Origin: Ctena decussata
Lineage: Eukaryota; Mollusca; Bivalvia; Lucinida; Lucinidae
Length of the DNA: 64,000 bases
Reading direction: 5' to 3'
Assembly (NCBI GenBank): GCA_963989385.1
Contig: OZ022503.1
Coordinates: forward strand, 55,302,858-55,366,857
Shown here: positions 53,501 to 54,797 of the stretch, one piece after another
Layout of the letters: each line of letters starts with the position of its first letter
Numbering within the stretch: the first letter of the stretch is position 1
Notes under the pieces: generated by a model
What the model saw: only the letters and a program-made list of their open reading frames with translations
The model's database searches: none
Told to the model about the DNA's origin: nothing
Translations under genes and position numbers: made by a program

Positions 53501-54797
53501 CAGGCATATTGAAGATTTGGATTGAACAAATAATTTTTTGATGAAATTATGACCTTTTCAAACTTAGAAATTTTTCAGGTTTTGGTTAATACAGTATGAC
53601 AAGATTGTATATAATCAACTCCTTTCACAGTTTTCTAGCAATCAGTTTGAAAGTTTGACAGACATACTGAAGATGTGCAGATGCCTTTGTGAAGAGAGGA
53701 AACTATTTTTGATAAAGTCATGGTCTTTTTAACCTTACACTTTTTTCAGGTTTTGGTTAATATAGGATGGCAAGTTTATATAATCAAACCCTTCCTTGCG
53801 GGAGAAGAGGGGGAGGGGTAGACAGGTACAGCACAGGGGCATCATCTGTGTCTTACAGACACAATTTTCAAGTTATTACTGAACTTGTATTGTACATACA
53901 ATTTTTATCAAATGGTTTAATTCATTGTTATTATCTGCTTAGTCTAATAATTGTCTAAGTAGTTTGTTAATTCCATGACCAGAGTACATGCATACAAGCT
54001 AGTCTGGGAATGTTTGGTTTGAATATGCTTTGGATCTCTTCCTCAAGACATGAGCTTATATAGGGATGTTTGTGGAATGCCAATAATAACTTTTGGTGAG
54101 TGGGTACACTTTCAGGGGAAGCAACTCTGCAGTGTTTGTCTTGCCCGCAACTAGGAGAAATGAGATATAGGTATTACTTTTCTGGTGTCATCATTGGTGG
54201 CATAATCTTTGCATCGACTCTGTTTTGAGACAGTGCACAGTCAGGTGAGACACAGCATAGCCTGTCTTGTTAATTTGCTACCATTCTAAATAGGAGTCAA
54301 CTCATATAGGAAAAAATTTGCTCCCATAGAAGCAAATTCTTTAATTCTTTCCTTTAAGAGAAGACCTTGTTTTGGAAAGGCTGACTTGCAGTGGGAAGCG
54401 AAGCAGGAAGTCACAAAAGTTGTTTCCCTTAGTTAAAATGGCAGAAAAACATGGCTGTACCCACACGCATTAAACAAGTAAATAACATGAGAAGTGACTG
54501 AGGTTATTTGCAAGAATGGATTTGTGAAAGCTAGCTGTATCTTGTAAATATTTATTCCCCCATGTGTTATTTATTATTACATTTATTGTGAATGTATGTG
54601 TTATTTATAATAAAATCACAGTCACTGTCATTGTTAAGGATTAATGGTTACTTTTTATATGCTAGCTTGGCCAAGCAGAGACAGCAAAGGTGATATGGAG
54701 CAACCTGATGACACAGTATCCAGATACAATTGGTGTAGAAAATCCATACAACAAAGAAATCCATACCATCTTTGGCGATCAGGGTGGCTACAGATAA
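6608..54797 (+). CDS. AOAH: acyloxyacyl hydrolase (AOAH), whole gene, 16 coding exons plus an alternative last exon
   Basis: AOAH is a secreted/lysosomal lipase that removes the secondary, acyloxyacyl-linked fatty acids of lipid A and so detoxifies bacterial lipopolysaccharide. Joining exons 6608-6719, 14921-15077, 16028-16130, 20996-21060, 24382-24442, 36484-36554, 37520-37568, 38311-38454, 39569-39638, 40419-40581, 42650-42724, 43640-43715, 45126-45281, 45940-46102, 47348-47424 and 52260-52391 gives 557 residues with every GT-AG junction in phase; human AOAH is 575. Domains: signal peptide about 1-28; saposin-B domain with six Cys (36, 39, 65, 76, 101, 107); DLDGDR Ca-binding-like stretch at 156-161; SGNH catalytic domain with GDS (Ser235), Gly319 in NGARSS, GND (351-353) and DGFH (Asp508, His511). 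The family enzyme is cleaved into a saposin-like small and a catalytic large subunit; basic stretches at 121-124 (KKGK) and 182-183 (RR) are candidate sites, not proven. Exon boundaries are by eye. Confidence 0.95.
6936..8339. mobile_element. 1.4-kb TIR transposon remnant, pogo/Tc1-like ends
   Basis: The left end 6936-6962 and right end 8313-8339 are 27-base inverted repeats that differ at one position; they begin TACARTGGACTCGACAGTAT. The motif GACAGTATCGGATC recurs inside near 7148 and 8300. The ends resemble TA-duplicating Tc1/pogo elements. No transposase is visible. It is non-autonomous, in intron 1. Confidence 0.75.
8386..10418. mobile_element. 2.0-kb TIR transposon in a GATATC-rich tract
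   Basis: The left end (from 8386, TATAACGTCAGTCGGGGTAT) and right end (to 10418) are inverted repeats of about 30 bases. The subterminal word TTATCGGACA recurs near both ends (about 8407, 8583, 8600, 10000, 10374 and 10389). The flanks are the AT-rich GATATC tract on both sides, so the element probably inserted into that tract. No transposase frame is seen. A palindromic segment with TTAA-type ends occupies 8997-9705. Confidence 0.75.
8997..9706. mobile_element. large palindromic (foldback) element, copy 1
   Basis: The left arm (GGAAAGATCAAAGGGTAATT near 9017) is mirrored by the right arm (AATTACCCTTTGATCTTTCC near 9541), with matching sequence extending well inward. The right end reads ACCACCTTAA. 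A second copy with better-preserved ends is at 18826-19690. It sits inside the 8386-10418 element. Confidence 0.65.
10419..11140. repeat. GATATC-rich degenerate repeat tract
   Basis: About 720 bases are built almost wholly from variants of TTAAGATATCTAATAT, with AGATATC or ATATCT recurring every 15-40 bases. The same motif fills 1060-1545 and flanks the transposon at 8340-8385. It is low-complexity but not a simple microsatellite. No coding potential. Confidence 0.75.
11559..11616. repeat. poly-C and (CA)n microsatellite
   Basis: A run of about 18 C followed by (CA)n and short C-rich runs; common slippage-prone simple sequence in intron 1. Confidence 0.9.
12392..12629. mobile_element. palindromic MITE, family A (GAGCCGCGAC ends)
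   Basis: About 238 bases with ends TTGAGCCGCAAC and a diverged complement. The inner arms, CAGATCAGCCTGGGCATCCA and its mirror TGCCCAGGCTGATTTGAGTC, fold into one long hairpin. Same family as 32701-32939, 40161-40400, 46127-46364, 48402-48624, 51880-52110 and 58896-59133. Confidence 0.85.
12640..12850. mobile_element. diverged MITE, family E (TACCATAAA ends)
   Basis: Contains the family words AATTTGGACAC, AATTACCATAACT, GTGTAGACC and TGATCAGACT seen in the intact copy at 32074-32355. The ends are decayed. Confidence 0.55.
13397..13745. mobile_element. 349-bp MITE with TACCGTAATCGACCCA ends
   Basis: Perfect 16-base inverted ends TACCGTAATCGACCCA / TGGGTCGATTACGGTA, with subterminal ACCGCACA and TGTGCGGT also mirrored. 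TA at the ends fits a Tc1/mariner-type target duplication. Confidence 0.8.
13746..14659. other. intron 1 stretch without recognised feature
   Basis: Unique-looking AT-rich intron. Short open frames here (for example 14110-14376) have no recognisable domain, no codon-level conservation that I can see and no splice context, so they are left out. Confidence 0.6.
14660..14884. mobile_element. 225-bp MITE just upstream of exon 2
   Basis: Inverted ends of 28 bases, beginning TAGGGTAGAGTCGGGTAACT and mirrored at 14857-14884 with a few mismatches. A central 30-base hairpin, GATGAGACGGCTCATGATGA and its mirror, follows at about 14733-14764. The right end lies 36 bases before exon 2, in the zone where branch point and polypyrimidine tract are expected. 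Confidence 0.85.
14921..15077 (+). CDS. AOAH: AOAH exon 2: saposin-B domain
   Basis: Acceptor TGTTTTTCAG ends at 14920. The exon codes residues 38-89 and carries C39, C65 and C76 in the spacing of a saposin-B fold, with amphipathic helices between them (ALADQLSVIHNETITHALER). NET at 54-56 is an N-glycosylation sequon. The donor GTAAGT starts at 15078. The exon enters one base into a codon and leaves two bases into one, which matches its neighbours. Confidence 0.9.
15182..15437. mobile_element. palindromic repeat, family D, with 74-bp central hairpin
   Basis: 15229-15304 is a near-perfect inverted repeat: AATGGCAATCGAAGCACCGC on the left is closely mirrored by GCGGTGTTCCGATTGCCA. The outer parts share TGACTTCC- and AGTGTATCCATTCACCTTAA-type words with the copies at 47431-47675 and 58360-58660. 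Confidence 0.65.
15528..15592. repeat. truncated family A MITE
   Basis: Left part only: GAGCTGTGACAAAACCAACA through CAGATCAGGCTGGGCA; the palindromic partner arm is absent. Confidence 0.65.
15901..15951. repeat. 51-base perfect-looking hairpin
   Basis: GTGAACCCTCATTAGAACCG is mirrored by CGGTTCTAATGAGGGGTCAC with one mismatch and a short loop. A diverged relative lies near 51800-51843. Upstream at 15826 the sequence CAGTGCTCCAGATAAG is a hAT-type left end like that of 30210. Confidence 0.75.
16028..16130 (+). CDS. AOAH: AOAH exon 3: end of saposin-B domain
   Basis: Acceptor ATTTTTCAG ends at 16027, donor GTAAGT at 16131. The exon codes residues 90-124 and supplies the last two saposin cysteines, C101 and C107 (LCHKLGLC), then C116, and ends with the basic stretch PKKGK (120-124). 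It leaves in phase 0. Confidence 0.9.
16267..16390. repeat. 124-base palindrome in intron 3
   Basis: The core AAAGCACACTGATTGGCTGC and its exact mirror GCAGCCAATCAGTGTGCTTT are flanked by looser mirrored AACTTGAGTA / ATTCTCAAGTT sequence. Foldback MITE or cruciform-forming repeat. Confidence 0.8.
16425..16560. repeat. dispersed repeat TCTTGCTTGCAACTAGCAGA
   Basis: Related copies occur near 49180-49300, 54138-54260 and 54830-54890, sharing CAGAAGCAAGACA, TCTGGYGTYGKCATCAGTGG and TTTTGTGACA words. Identity unknown; probably a mobile fragment. Confidence 0.6.
16777..17038. mobile_element. family C MITE interrupted by a CAGCAGGCACA-type MITE
   Basis: The outer element (GGCTGTAAGATGGGGTTTTC … GAATAAAAATGGTA) matches 23541-23750, 40920-41120 and 49791-50001. 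Inside it, 16875-16971 is a separate repeat with inverted ends CCCAGCAGGCACATGAC / GTCATGTGCCCTCTGGG and internal ATGACGTC-type words, so the two are nested. Confidence 0.7.
17153..17556. mobile_element. 404-bp hAT-type MITE with 8-bp target duplication
   Basis: Ends TAGGGCTGGG and CCCAGCCCTA, with subterminal ACCCGGGTACCC / GGGTACCCGTTA and TACCCGACCCGAAC words. GCACCAGG occurs at both 17145-17152 and 17557-17564, an 8-base direct repeat as expected for hAT insertion; a three-base TAA separates the right end from it. Confidence 0.8.
17811..17985. mobile_element. MITE with CTCAGCCTAG ends
   Basis: Begins GGGCTCAGCCTAGAGGG and ends CTCTAGGCTATCCC, with ATTTCTCCCT / AGGGAGAA inverted words inside. 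A second copy at 55532-55722 has clearer GGGTCAGCCTAG / CTAGGCTGACCC ends. Confidence 0.65.
18437..18515. repeat. short CAGCAGGCACACA-type MITE
   Basis: Left end CCAGCAGGCACACAGC and right end GTTGTGTGCCTACTATG are complementary; family members at 16875-16971 and 33225-33405. Confidence 0.6.
18741..19935. mobile_element. family A MITE split by a large insertion
   Basis: 18741-18814 is a left half (TTGAGCTGCGACACGAGAAA … GCCTGGGCATCCAG) and 19797-19935 the corresponding right half (… GATGCCCAGGCTGATCTGAG … GTCGCGGCTCA). The roughly 980 bases between hold a foldback element and one arm of a further inverted repeat. Confidence 0.65.
18826..19690. mobile_element. palindromic element with TTAA ends (piggyBac-like MITE), copy 2
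   Basis: Ends TTAAGGTGGTGATT and ATCACCACCTTAA, with long mirrored arms (GGAAAGATCAAAGGGTAGTT at about 18983; ATTACCCTTTGATCTTTCC at about 19505). TTAA at both edges fits a TTAA target site. Relative of 8997-9706. Confidence 0.7.
19691..20150. repeat. inverted repeat arms flanking the family A right half
   Basis: Sequence at 19693-19795 (ACAAGTTGTGCAAACTCTTC …) reappears reverse-complemented at 20030-20145 (… GAAGAGATTGCACAACTTGT), and the outer word CCAGTATACAAAGGGTTAA at 18811 is mirrored at 20128-20147. Confidence 0.65.
20150..20345. repeat. dispersed repeat with GCAAACAGTGCAGACCCAG
   Basis: Closely related to 35030-35235: both contain GCAAACAGTGCAGACCCAG, GCATCTGATCAGG-type words, CAGAAAACCCTAAAACTAG / CAGAACTCCTAAAACAAG and GGATGGACARGTCCAC in order. 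Confidence 0.65.
20996..21060 (+). CDS. AOAH: AOAH exon 4: inter-domain linker
   Basis: Acceptor TTGCTTGCAG ends at 20995, donor GTAAGT begins 21061. The exon codes residues 125-145 (PNLQAGICDLPGIKEICNWI and N) with C132 and C141, which in the family lie in the linker after the saposin domain. It leaves two bases into codon 146. Confidence 0.9.
21134..21320. repeat. diverged family D repeat
   Basis: Contains AGAGGGGAACAACATGAATT, CAAATTCTTTCC, GAAGGGAGCCAAAG and ATCTCCATTCACTT in family order; the hairpin is mostly lost. Confidence 0.5.
21640..21860. repeat. palindromic repeat with GATGAGGCGGCTCATC core
   Basis: Ends TTAACTCTTTAAGCGCCA and TTGGCACTTAAAGTATTAA are inverted, around the hairpin GATGAGGCGGCTCATCATGA and its mirror. 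A partial relative is at 20545-20697. Confidence 0.65.
21861..23115. other. intron 4 stretch without recognised feature
   Basis: AT-rich intron with no convincing coding frame, TIR or tandem repeat that I can see. A family A fragment follows at 23116-23195. Confidence 0.5.
23541..23750. mobile_element. family C MITE
   Basis: Ends TACCATATTC / GAAATATGGTA; inner arms GGGTTTTTCCCTTCCAAAGC and a mirrored GTTTTGTGAGGGAAGAAAC around the perfect hairpin AGATCCATCTTATAAGATGGATCT (split by loop). Confidence 0.75.
23904..24140. mobile_element. family B MITE (CAGGGCCCAGTTGTTCAAAG ends)
   Basis: Left end CAGGGCCCAGTTGTTCAAAG; right end GTTTTTTAACAACGGGGCCC. Central mirrored TTGTTGATAAAAATGCAATG / AAAAATTATTGCATA. 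Copies at 38553-38785 and 50169-50413. Confidence 0.75.
24382..24442 (+). CDS. AOAH: AOAH exon 5: Ca-binding-like linker
   Basis: Acceptor TGTATTTTTAG ends at 24381, donor GTAAGT begins 24443. Residues 146-166 include DLDGDRHSPYE (156-166), an acidic DxDGD motif that in this family contributes to calcium binding between the two subunits. The exon leaves in phase 0. Confidence 0.9.
24620..30170. repeat. tandem array, about 13 units of 449-477 bp
   Basis: The word ACCAAGATGG (or a one-base variant) recurs at 24761, 25210, 25665, 26136, 26607, 27062, 27517, 27992, 28445, 28807, 28924, 29365 and 29842, giving typical spacings of 441-477. Two adjacent units (26136 and 26607, spacing 471) share an extra GGTCTGGGTCACAC duplication and are nearly identical, so they copied recently. 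The unit near 28445-28924 is deleted and partly re-duplicated. Divergence rises toward 30 kb. Open frames recur on both strands of the units but do not run through the array. Confidence 0.9.
30210..31724. mobile_element. 1.5-kb hAT-like element inserted in the composite repeat
   Basis: Left end CAGTGCTCCAGATAAG and right end CTTATCTGGAGCCCTG are inverted with one mismatch; ATACAT flanks both ends, part of a probable 8-base duplication. Mirrored ACCCAATAAAAT-like and GTGGGTAATACCCAATTACC sequence lies just inside. The plus frame at 30975-31175 (66 residues) has no domain I recognise. Probably non-autonomous. Confidence 0.75.
31800..31977 (-). mobile_element. tRNA-derived SINE-like element
   Basis: On the minus strand, GAGCCCCCGTAGCTCATTAG and the box-B-like GGTTCAAGACC resemble a tRNA head, followed by a tail with ATGACTGAAATACTGTT. 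A related tail is at 36050-36100 on the plus strand. It abuts the end of the composite element, so it may be part of it. Confidence 0.45.
32074..32355. mobile_element. family E MITE, intact, with duplicated hairpin
   Basis: Inverted ends TACCATAAAGTTTCTAAATA and mirror (right end TGGTA at 32351-32355). Inside, a 64-base unit holding the hairpin CAGACTGCTCCTTGAGGAGCAGTCTG occurs twice in tandem (about 32194-32257 and 32258-32321). TA ends suggest Tc1/mariner-type mobility. Confidence 0.85.
32701..32939. mobile_element. family A MITE
   Basis: Ends TTGAGCAGCGACACGAGAAA and GTCGTGTTGCGGCTCA; about 239 bases, palindromic throughout, with ACTCTGATCAGACTGGGCGG mirrored on the left. Confidence 0.85.
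33225..33405. mobile_element. CAGGCACGCA-type MITE built of TTGAATCAACG repeats
   Basis: Internal words GTTGAATCAAC and GTTGATTCAACG repeat about every 20 bases in both orientations around the exact centre ACGTCATGACGT. The right part ends GTTGTGTGCCAGTGGG. A small relative lies at 2115-2170. Confidence 0.75.
33725..33920. mobile_element. family D MITE
   Basis: Central hairpin TTTTAAAGGAAAGAATTTGC / GCAAATTCTTTCCTTTAAAA around CTCCTGGGGGA; flanks AACAATTTTTGTGACTCCCT and ATACCCATTCACCTTAA are family marks. Confidence 0.75.
33921..34075. repeat. left part of a family E MITE
   Basis: CCATAAAATTTGGACACCTA, AATTACCATAACTG, TAATGTGTCTAAAAGATGCA and AGTGTAGACCCTGATCACAC follow the family order and then stop. 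Confidence 0.6.
34307..34580 (+). mobile_element. tRNA-derived SINE with intact head and (CAA)n tail
   Basis: 34307-34378 folds like a tRNA: acceptor stem GGCTGGG / TCTGGCC with wobbles, box B GGTTCGAATCC, T-arm CTGGG/CCCGG. The anticodon arm CCGAC-TCGTAA-GTCGG has a six-base loop, so I call it a SINE head, nearest to Thr(CGT), not a working tRNA. The body runs to an AACAACAACAACAA tail. The body recurs inverted at 60843-60990. Confidence 0.8.
34890..35240. repeat. family E hairpin fragment and adjoining dispersed repeat
   Basis: 34890-34965 holds GATCAGACAGCTCCTTCAGG and the mirrored AACAATCTGATCTG. 35030-35235 is the relative of 20150-20345. No gene is seen from 34581 to 36483. Confidence 0.6.
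35473..35521. repeat. short palindrome
   Basis: AGAATCACTGATGC is exactly mirrored by GCATCAGTGATTCT, with GCTTGAGCGCATCAAGC nested within the loop. Confidence 0.75.
35640..36300. repeat. two family E fragments and a SINE-like tail
   Basis: 35645-35810 ends CCCAATATTTAGAAATTTTA TGGTA, the family E right end. 36190-36270 holds AGACCCAGATCAGACTGCTC / AGGAGCAGTATGATCTG. 36050-36100 (ATGACTGAAATATTGTT) matches the SINE-like element at 31800-31977. Confidence 0.55.
36484..36554 (+). CDS. AOAH: AOAH exon 6
   Basis: Acceptor ATTGTTTTGTAG ends at 36483, donor GTAAAT begins 36555. It codes residues 167-190 (TLRGYAWRGKDCDD …), a characteristic AOAH stretch at the start of the large subunit, with RGKDC around C178 and dibasic RR at 182-183. 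It leaves two bases into codon 190. A MITE starts 12 bases after the exon. Confidence 0.92.
36567..36747. mobile_element. 181-bp pogo/Tigger-type MITE just after exon 6
   Basis: Inverted ends TACAGTAGAACTTCATTGGC and GCCATTGAAGTTCTACTGTA. A second copy is at 40739-40921. TA target ends and the CAGT…ACTG termini fit Tc1/pogo elements. Confidence 0.8.
37111..37223. repeat. 57-bp tandem duplication
   Basis: GCAAAACATGAAATGATTTC … GTAAGATCTAA occurs twice, beginning at 37116 and 37173, with a single clear difference (CACAATAGG / CACAGTAGG). Confidence 0.85.
37336..37440. repeat. 105-base palindrome in intron 6
   Basis: The arm GGAGATAATCCATGAGCTT is mirrored exactly by AAGCTCATGGATTATCTCC, and TATACCACGGTTTG is mirrored by CAAACCATGGTATA at the edges. 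Confidence 0.8.
37520..37568 (+). CDS. AOAH: AOAH exon 7
   Basis: Acceptor TTCTTTCCAG ends at 37519, donor GTAGGG begins 37569. Residues 191-206 end DDSNCNGIK; the SNCNGI motif is diagnostic of AOAH and directly precedes the catalytic exon. It leaves in phase 0. At 49 bases it is the smallest exon. Confidence 0.9.
37685..38280 (+). pseudogene. degenerate partial copies of the exon 8 start
   Basis: Four copies precede the real exon. 37685 follows an ACAG acceptor and reads DTDPELSAGQPN then stop. 37741 follows TTATTCTTAG and reads DTDSQSACQ then stop. 38199-38227 matches at 23 of 29 bases. 38251 reads GRGRQSGRP then stop. The real exon begins GTDPQSRIPYEQ. Local spacings are 52-60 bases, so the 3' splice site and exon start look like the last unit of a decayed minisatellite. 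Confidence 0.55.
38311..38454 (+). CDS. AOAH: AOAH exon 8: catalytic serine block
   Basis: Acceptor TCTTTCTTAG ends at 38310, donor GTAGGT begins 38455. It codes residues 207-254, exactly 48 codons. VAVLGDSISAHFHLPPEW (229-246) holds the GDS box of SGNH hydrolases with Ser235 as the catalytic nucleophile and the AHFH stretch typical of AOAH. C221 lies just upstream. NSS near residue 249 is an N-glycosylation sequon. Confidence 0.95.
38553..38785. mobile_element. family B MITE, diverged
   Basis: CTGGGCTCATTTGTTCAAAG at the left and AACATTGATAAGTGTTGAAC near the right are the family ends; the centre GCAGCTTTTGCACTGCACAA is partly palindromic. Confidence 0.65.
38820..39180. repeat. diverged family D repeat and plain intron
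   Basis: 38827-38965 has AAAGGAATGCATTTGCTC, GAAGAGGGAAGG and GTGTCTATTCACCTTTA in family order. Nothing further is recognised to 39568. Confidence 0.45.
39569..39638 (+). CDS. AOAH: AOAH exon 9
   Basis: Acceptor AATTTTGCAG ends at 39568, donor GTACAC begins 39639. Residues 255-277 (AAFEGLPYILENEIDWPAFS …) match the AOAH segment with a conserved NE(I/L)DWP motif. It leaves one base into codon 278. Confidence 0.9.
40161..40400. mobile_element. family A MITE ending 18 bases before exon 10
   Basis: TTGAGCCGCGACATGACAAA at the left and TCCTGTCGCGGCTCA at the right; 240 bases, palindromic, with GTAGCTAAGGGTCTAAGCTA at the loop. Its right end sits inside the 3' splice region of exon 10. Confidence 0.9.
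40419..40581 (+). CDS. AOAH: AOAH exon 10: oxyanion-glycine block
   Basis: Acceptor TTTTCCCATAG ends at 40418, donor GTATCT begins 40582. Residues 278-331 include RNRCNFKDYQNIAVNGARSS (304-323), an AOAH signature; Gly319 fits the SGNH block II oxyanion glycine and C307 is shared with the family. It leaves two bases into codon 332. Confidence 0.93.
40739..40921. mobile_element. pogo/Tigger-type MITE, copy 2
   Basis: Shares CTCRAACAGGCTTGRGACCA, GGGTAGTTCTAG and GCCATTGAAGTTCTACTGTA with 36567-36747; the left end has decayed to TAACAGTAAAATTTTATTCG. Confidence 0.75.
40920..41120. mobile_element. family C MITE
   Basis: GGTTATAAGACAGGATTTTC at the left, CTTATAACCGAATTATTATG at the right; ATCCATCTTTTAAGATAGAT at the centre. 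It abuts the preceding MITE. Confidence 0.75.
41208..41274. repeat. 67-base near-perfect palindrome
   Basis: GGAGACCATAAAGAAAGAGA and its exact mirror TCTCTTTCTTTATGGTCTCC flank CAGAAAACTGATGTATATCAGTTTTCTG (read in two halves). Confidence 0.9.
41579..42171. mobile_element. 593-bp element with hairpin start (ATACCCCGCCAC)
   Basis: Starts with the hairpin ATACCCCGCCAC-acgtta-GTGGCGGGGTAT, followed by GTTGGCCGTCCGTGTGTC and GTCCGTCTGTCCGTCC runs, and ends with GTGGCGGGGTAT, the complement of the first arm. This is the same design as 24567-31778. No protein is seen. Confidence 0.75.
42391..42575. repeat. family D MITE
   Basis: GTTTTAAGTCCTGTTTGCTTCC, CTTCCAAAATGGGGTTGACT, AAAGGAAAGAATTTGTTCCC and GCATATACCCATTCTCCTTAA occur in family order. 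Confidence 0.6.
42650..42724 (+). CDS. AOAH: AOAH exon 11: GND block
   Basis: Acceptor TTGGTTTTTCAG ends at 42649, donor GTAAGT begins 42725. Residues 332-356 include DYPLIVFYALVGNDVCN (340-356); GND at 351-353 is SGNH block III, whose Asn helps form the oxyanion hole, and C355 follows it as in other AOAHs. It leaves two bases into codon 357. Confidence 0.94.
42735..42800. repeat. (GAGT)n-like microsatellite
   Basis: Imperfect GAGT / GGGT / CAGT runs, e.g. GTGAGTAAGTGATGAGTGAG, directly after exon 11. Confidence 0.85.
42862..42935 (-). repeat. possible tRNA-derived SINE head
   Basis: On the minus strand, GGAGCTGTAGTGAAGTCAAT and a GGTTTGATTTCC box-B-like segment resemble a decayed SINE head like those at 421-491 and 31800-31977. 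Weak. Confidence 0.35.
43197..43332. repeat. palindromic repeat ATTCATGC … GAATGCTCATG
   Basis: Mirrored TGAATTTATT / AATAAATTCCA and GGCTCAGCTGAGC centre; relative of 46611-46742. Confidence 0.65.
43353..43555. mobile_element. family A MITE, left end lost
   Basis: From CTCAGCAAAGACTCAGATCA to TTTTGTCGAGTCACAGCTCA; retains the two arms and AAGGGTAGCTAAGGGTCTAA centre. It ends 84 bases before exon 12. Confidence 0.8.
43640..43715 (+). CDS. AOAH: AOAH exon 12
   Basis: Acceptor TATACCTTCAG ends at 43639, donor GTAAAT begins 43716. Residues 357-382 (HPDTFKHMTTPEEMRVNIKT …) carry the MTTPE motif found in AOAH between the GND block and the next strand. It leaves in phase 0. Confidence 0.9.
44040..44500. 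repeat. GTCAGGGAAA-rich repeat with a family D segment inside
   Basis: TCAGGGAA words recur at 44055-44165 and 44430-44465; GGGATGCC near the start and ACAACCCTGATAAAC near the end are loose inverted ends. 44219-44360 is family D (CTTAATGGAAAGAATTGGCT). A relative lies at 59570-59940. Confidence 0.6.
45126..45281 (+). CDS. AOAH: AOAH exon 13
   Basis: Acceptor TTTTTAACAG ends at 45125, donor GTAAGT begins 45282. The 52 codons, residues 383-434, include LPMGSHVFLVALADGRVLYD (386-405), NRVHPIG and YSHFYDYFNCLQ. This is the AOAH core after the GND block. C432 pairs in register with the family. Confidence 0.95.
45940..46102 (+). CDS. AOAH: AOAH exon 14
   Basis: Acceptor TTCTATAATAG ends at 45939, donor GTATGT begins 46103. 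Residues 435-488 begin VSPCYGWMNSNQTIRDLTT, the conserved SPCxGWMxSN motif, with an NQT glycosylation sequon, followed by a predicted helix (RAMELSAVLEEAAKNG). It leaves one base into codon 489. A family A MITE begins 24 bases downstream. Confidence 0.95.
46127..46364. mobile_element. family A MITE, well preserved, 24 bases after exon 14
   Basis: TTGAGCCGCGACACGATAAA at the left, TCTCGTGTCGCAGCTCA at the right; arms GCCTGGGCATCCGCCCAGTC and mirror. 238 bases. Confidence 0.9.
46396..46555. repeat. family D repeat, inverted
   Basis: TTGGGGGGTCAACTCTTAAA, TTAAGAGTAGATCCCATTTT and CTTTGTTGTCCAAGGAAGCA mark the family in reverse orientation. Confidence 0.6.
46611..46742. repeat. 132-base palindrome
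   Basis: GTGCTCATGTATTGTTGAAT and ATTCAATAATACAGGAGCAC at the edges; AAGATGCGAGGCTCTGACGA / AGCATCTT at the centre. Confidence 0.8.
46953..47032. repeat. 80-base palindrome
   Basis: AAATGATCCAAAGGCTAAAG is mirrored by CTTTAGCCTTTGGATCATTT; the outer ATTTTAGCTACTTC / GAGTAGCTAAAAT pair extends it. Confidence 0.9.
47348..47424 (+). CDS. AOAH: AOAH exon 15: catalytic His/Asp block
   Basis: Acceptor TTGCTTTTCAG ends at 47347, donor GTGAGT begins 47425. Residues 489-514 end PAWQLLEPVDGFHANQ; Asp508 and His511 in DGFH are the SGNH block V catalytic pair. Phase 0 at the end means the exon can join either terminal exon. Confidence 0.95.
47431..47675. mobile_element. family D MITE
   Basis: Hairpin AAAGAAAATAATTTGCTCCT / AGGGGAGCAAATTATTTCTT; left part with TTACAAAGGGAAACAATTCT, right part with GAGTTGCTTTCCCTGAGAGT. 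Confidence 0.75.
48402..48624. mobile_element. family A MITE
   Basis: Ends ATGAGTCGCGACATGGAATA and GTCGTGCCATGGCTCAT; arms intact. Confidence 0.8.
48757..49080. mobile_element. family D MITE with A-rich insertion
   Basis: TGGGTACACTTTCAGGGAAG at the left, GAGTTGCTTTCCCTGAAAGT at the right, hairpin AAGAATTTGCTGC / GCAGCAAATTCTT; an AAAAAGAAAAAAAGAAAAAG tract sits at 48970-49000. Confidence 0.7.
49791..50001. mobile_element. family C MITE
   Basis: ACCGTATTTTTTGGATATAA at the left, TGAATAAATATGGTA at the right; TAGATCATAAAGATGGCTCT and TTTTAGAAGGAGAAAAA inside. Confidence 0.65.
50169..50413. mobile_element. family B MITE, well preserved
   Basis: GGTCCAGTTGTTCAAAACTT at the left, TTCTTTGAACAACTGGGCCC at the right, central exact mirror GAGAAGCTTTTGCACTGC / GCAAAAGCTTCTC. 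Confidence 0.85.
50520..51075. repeat. about 33-bp degenerate minisatellite
   Basis: Units of the form TACAGCATGGATATACTAAC plus CTCACAAATGT repeat most regularly from 50815 to 50995 and more loosely outside. Scattered GAAATACTAACC words extend upstream to about 49735. Open frames here (50932-51174) follow the repeat and are not genes. Confidence 0.8.
51085..51663. mobile_element. TIR-like element with GGTTTTCGACGAT ends
   Basis: Left CCGCCACTCCCGGTTTTCGA and right ATCGTCGAAAACCGAGTGTG are inverted; a third copy, CCACACCTCCCAGTTTTCGA, lies inside at about 51289. Confidence 0.6.
51880..52110. mobile_element. family A MITE, 150 bases before exon 16a
   Basis: TGAGCCATGACATGTGAAAA at the left and GTAGTATCGTGGCTCA at the right, with the two arms present but one partly deleted. 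Confidence 0.8.
52260..52391 (+). CDS. AOAH: AOAH terminal exon 16a
   Basis: A strong acceptor (CTTTTTGTTTCTGTTTGCCAG, ending 52259) leads into 43 codons and TAG. The peptide VANAEMAKLIWREMLQTHPE … ends FGNQGGYK. The family C-terminus carries the same helix after DGFH and an FGDQGG tail, so this is the proper end of AOAH. It enters in phase 0 from exon 15. No AATAAA lies close downstream. Confidence 0.92.
   Translation: MANAEMAKLIWREMLQTHPEVVGEENRYNEQIHRLFGNQGGYK
52998..53795. repeat. hairpin-start element with 167-183 bp tandem units
   Basis: It opens TGACAATAGTCAGGGGGGCA (a short hairpin) then TTATGTTTTACC and GTCCATCTGTCTGTCC. Then TCAACTCCTCCTAC-type words recur at 53086, 53269, 53448, 53615 and 53784, giving a tandem array of about four units. 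Same general design as 24567-31778 and 41579-42171. It lies between the two terminal exons. Confidence 0.75.
54093..54475. repeat. family D MITE with embedded GCAACTAGGAGAA repeat
   Basis: 54093-54125 (GTGGGTACACTTTCAGGGGA) and 54295-54470 (GGAAAAAATTTGCTCCCATA / TAGAAGCAAATTC hairpin) are family D. 54138-54260 is the dispersed repeat seen at 16425. Confidence 0.65.
54609..54614 (+). promoter_or_regulatory. AATAAA poly(A)-signal-like hexamer
   Basis: AATAAA lies 2.2 kb after the exon 16a stop and 52 bases before exon 16b. It could serve 16a transcripts with a long 3' UTR, or be chance in AT-rich DNA. Confidence 0.25.
54666..54797 (+). CDS. AOAH: AOAH alternative terminal exon 16b
   Basis: A weaker acceptor (GTTACTTTTTATATGCTAG, ending 54665) leads into 43 codons and TAA, in the same phase 0 as exon 16a. 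The peptide LGQAETAKVIWSNLMTQYPD … ends FGDQGGYR, identical to 16a at 20 of 43 residues and nearer to the family FGDQGG tail. No other AOAH exon lies between 52391 and 54666, so a second gene is unlikely. Either it is an alternative last exon or a relic; the open frame and conserved motif favour use. Confidence 0.75.
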   Translation, partial: LGQAETAKVIWSNLMTQYPDTIGVENPYNKEIHTIFGDQGGYR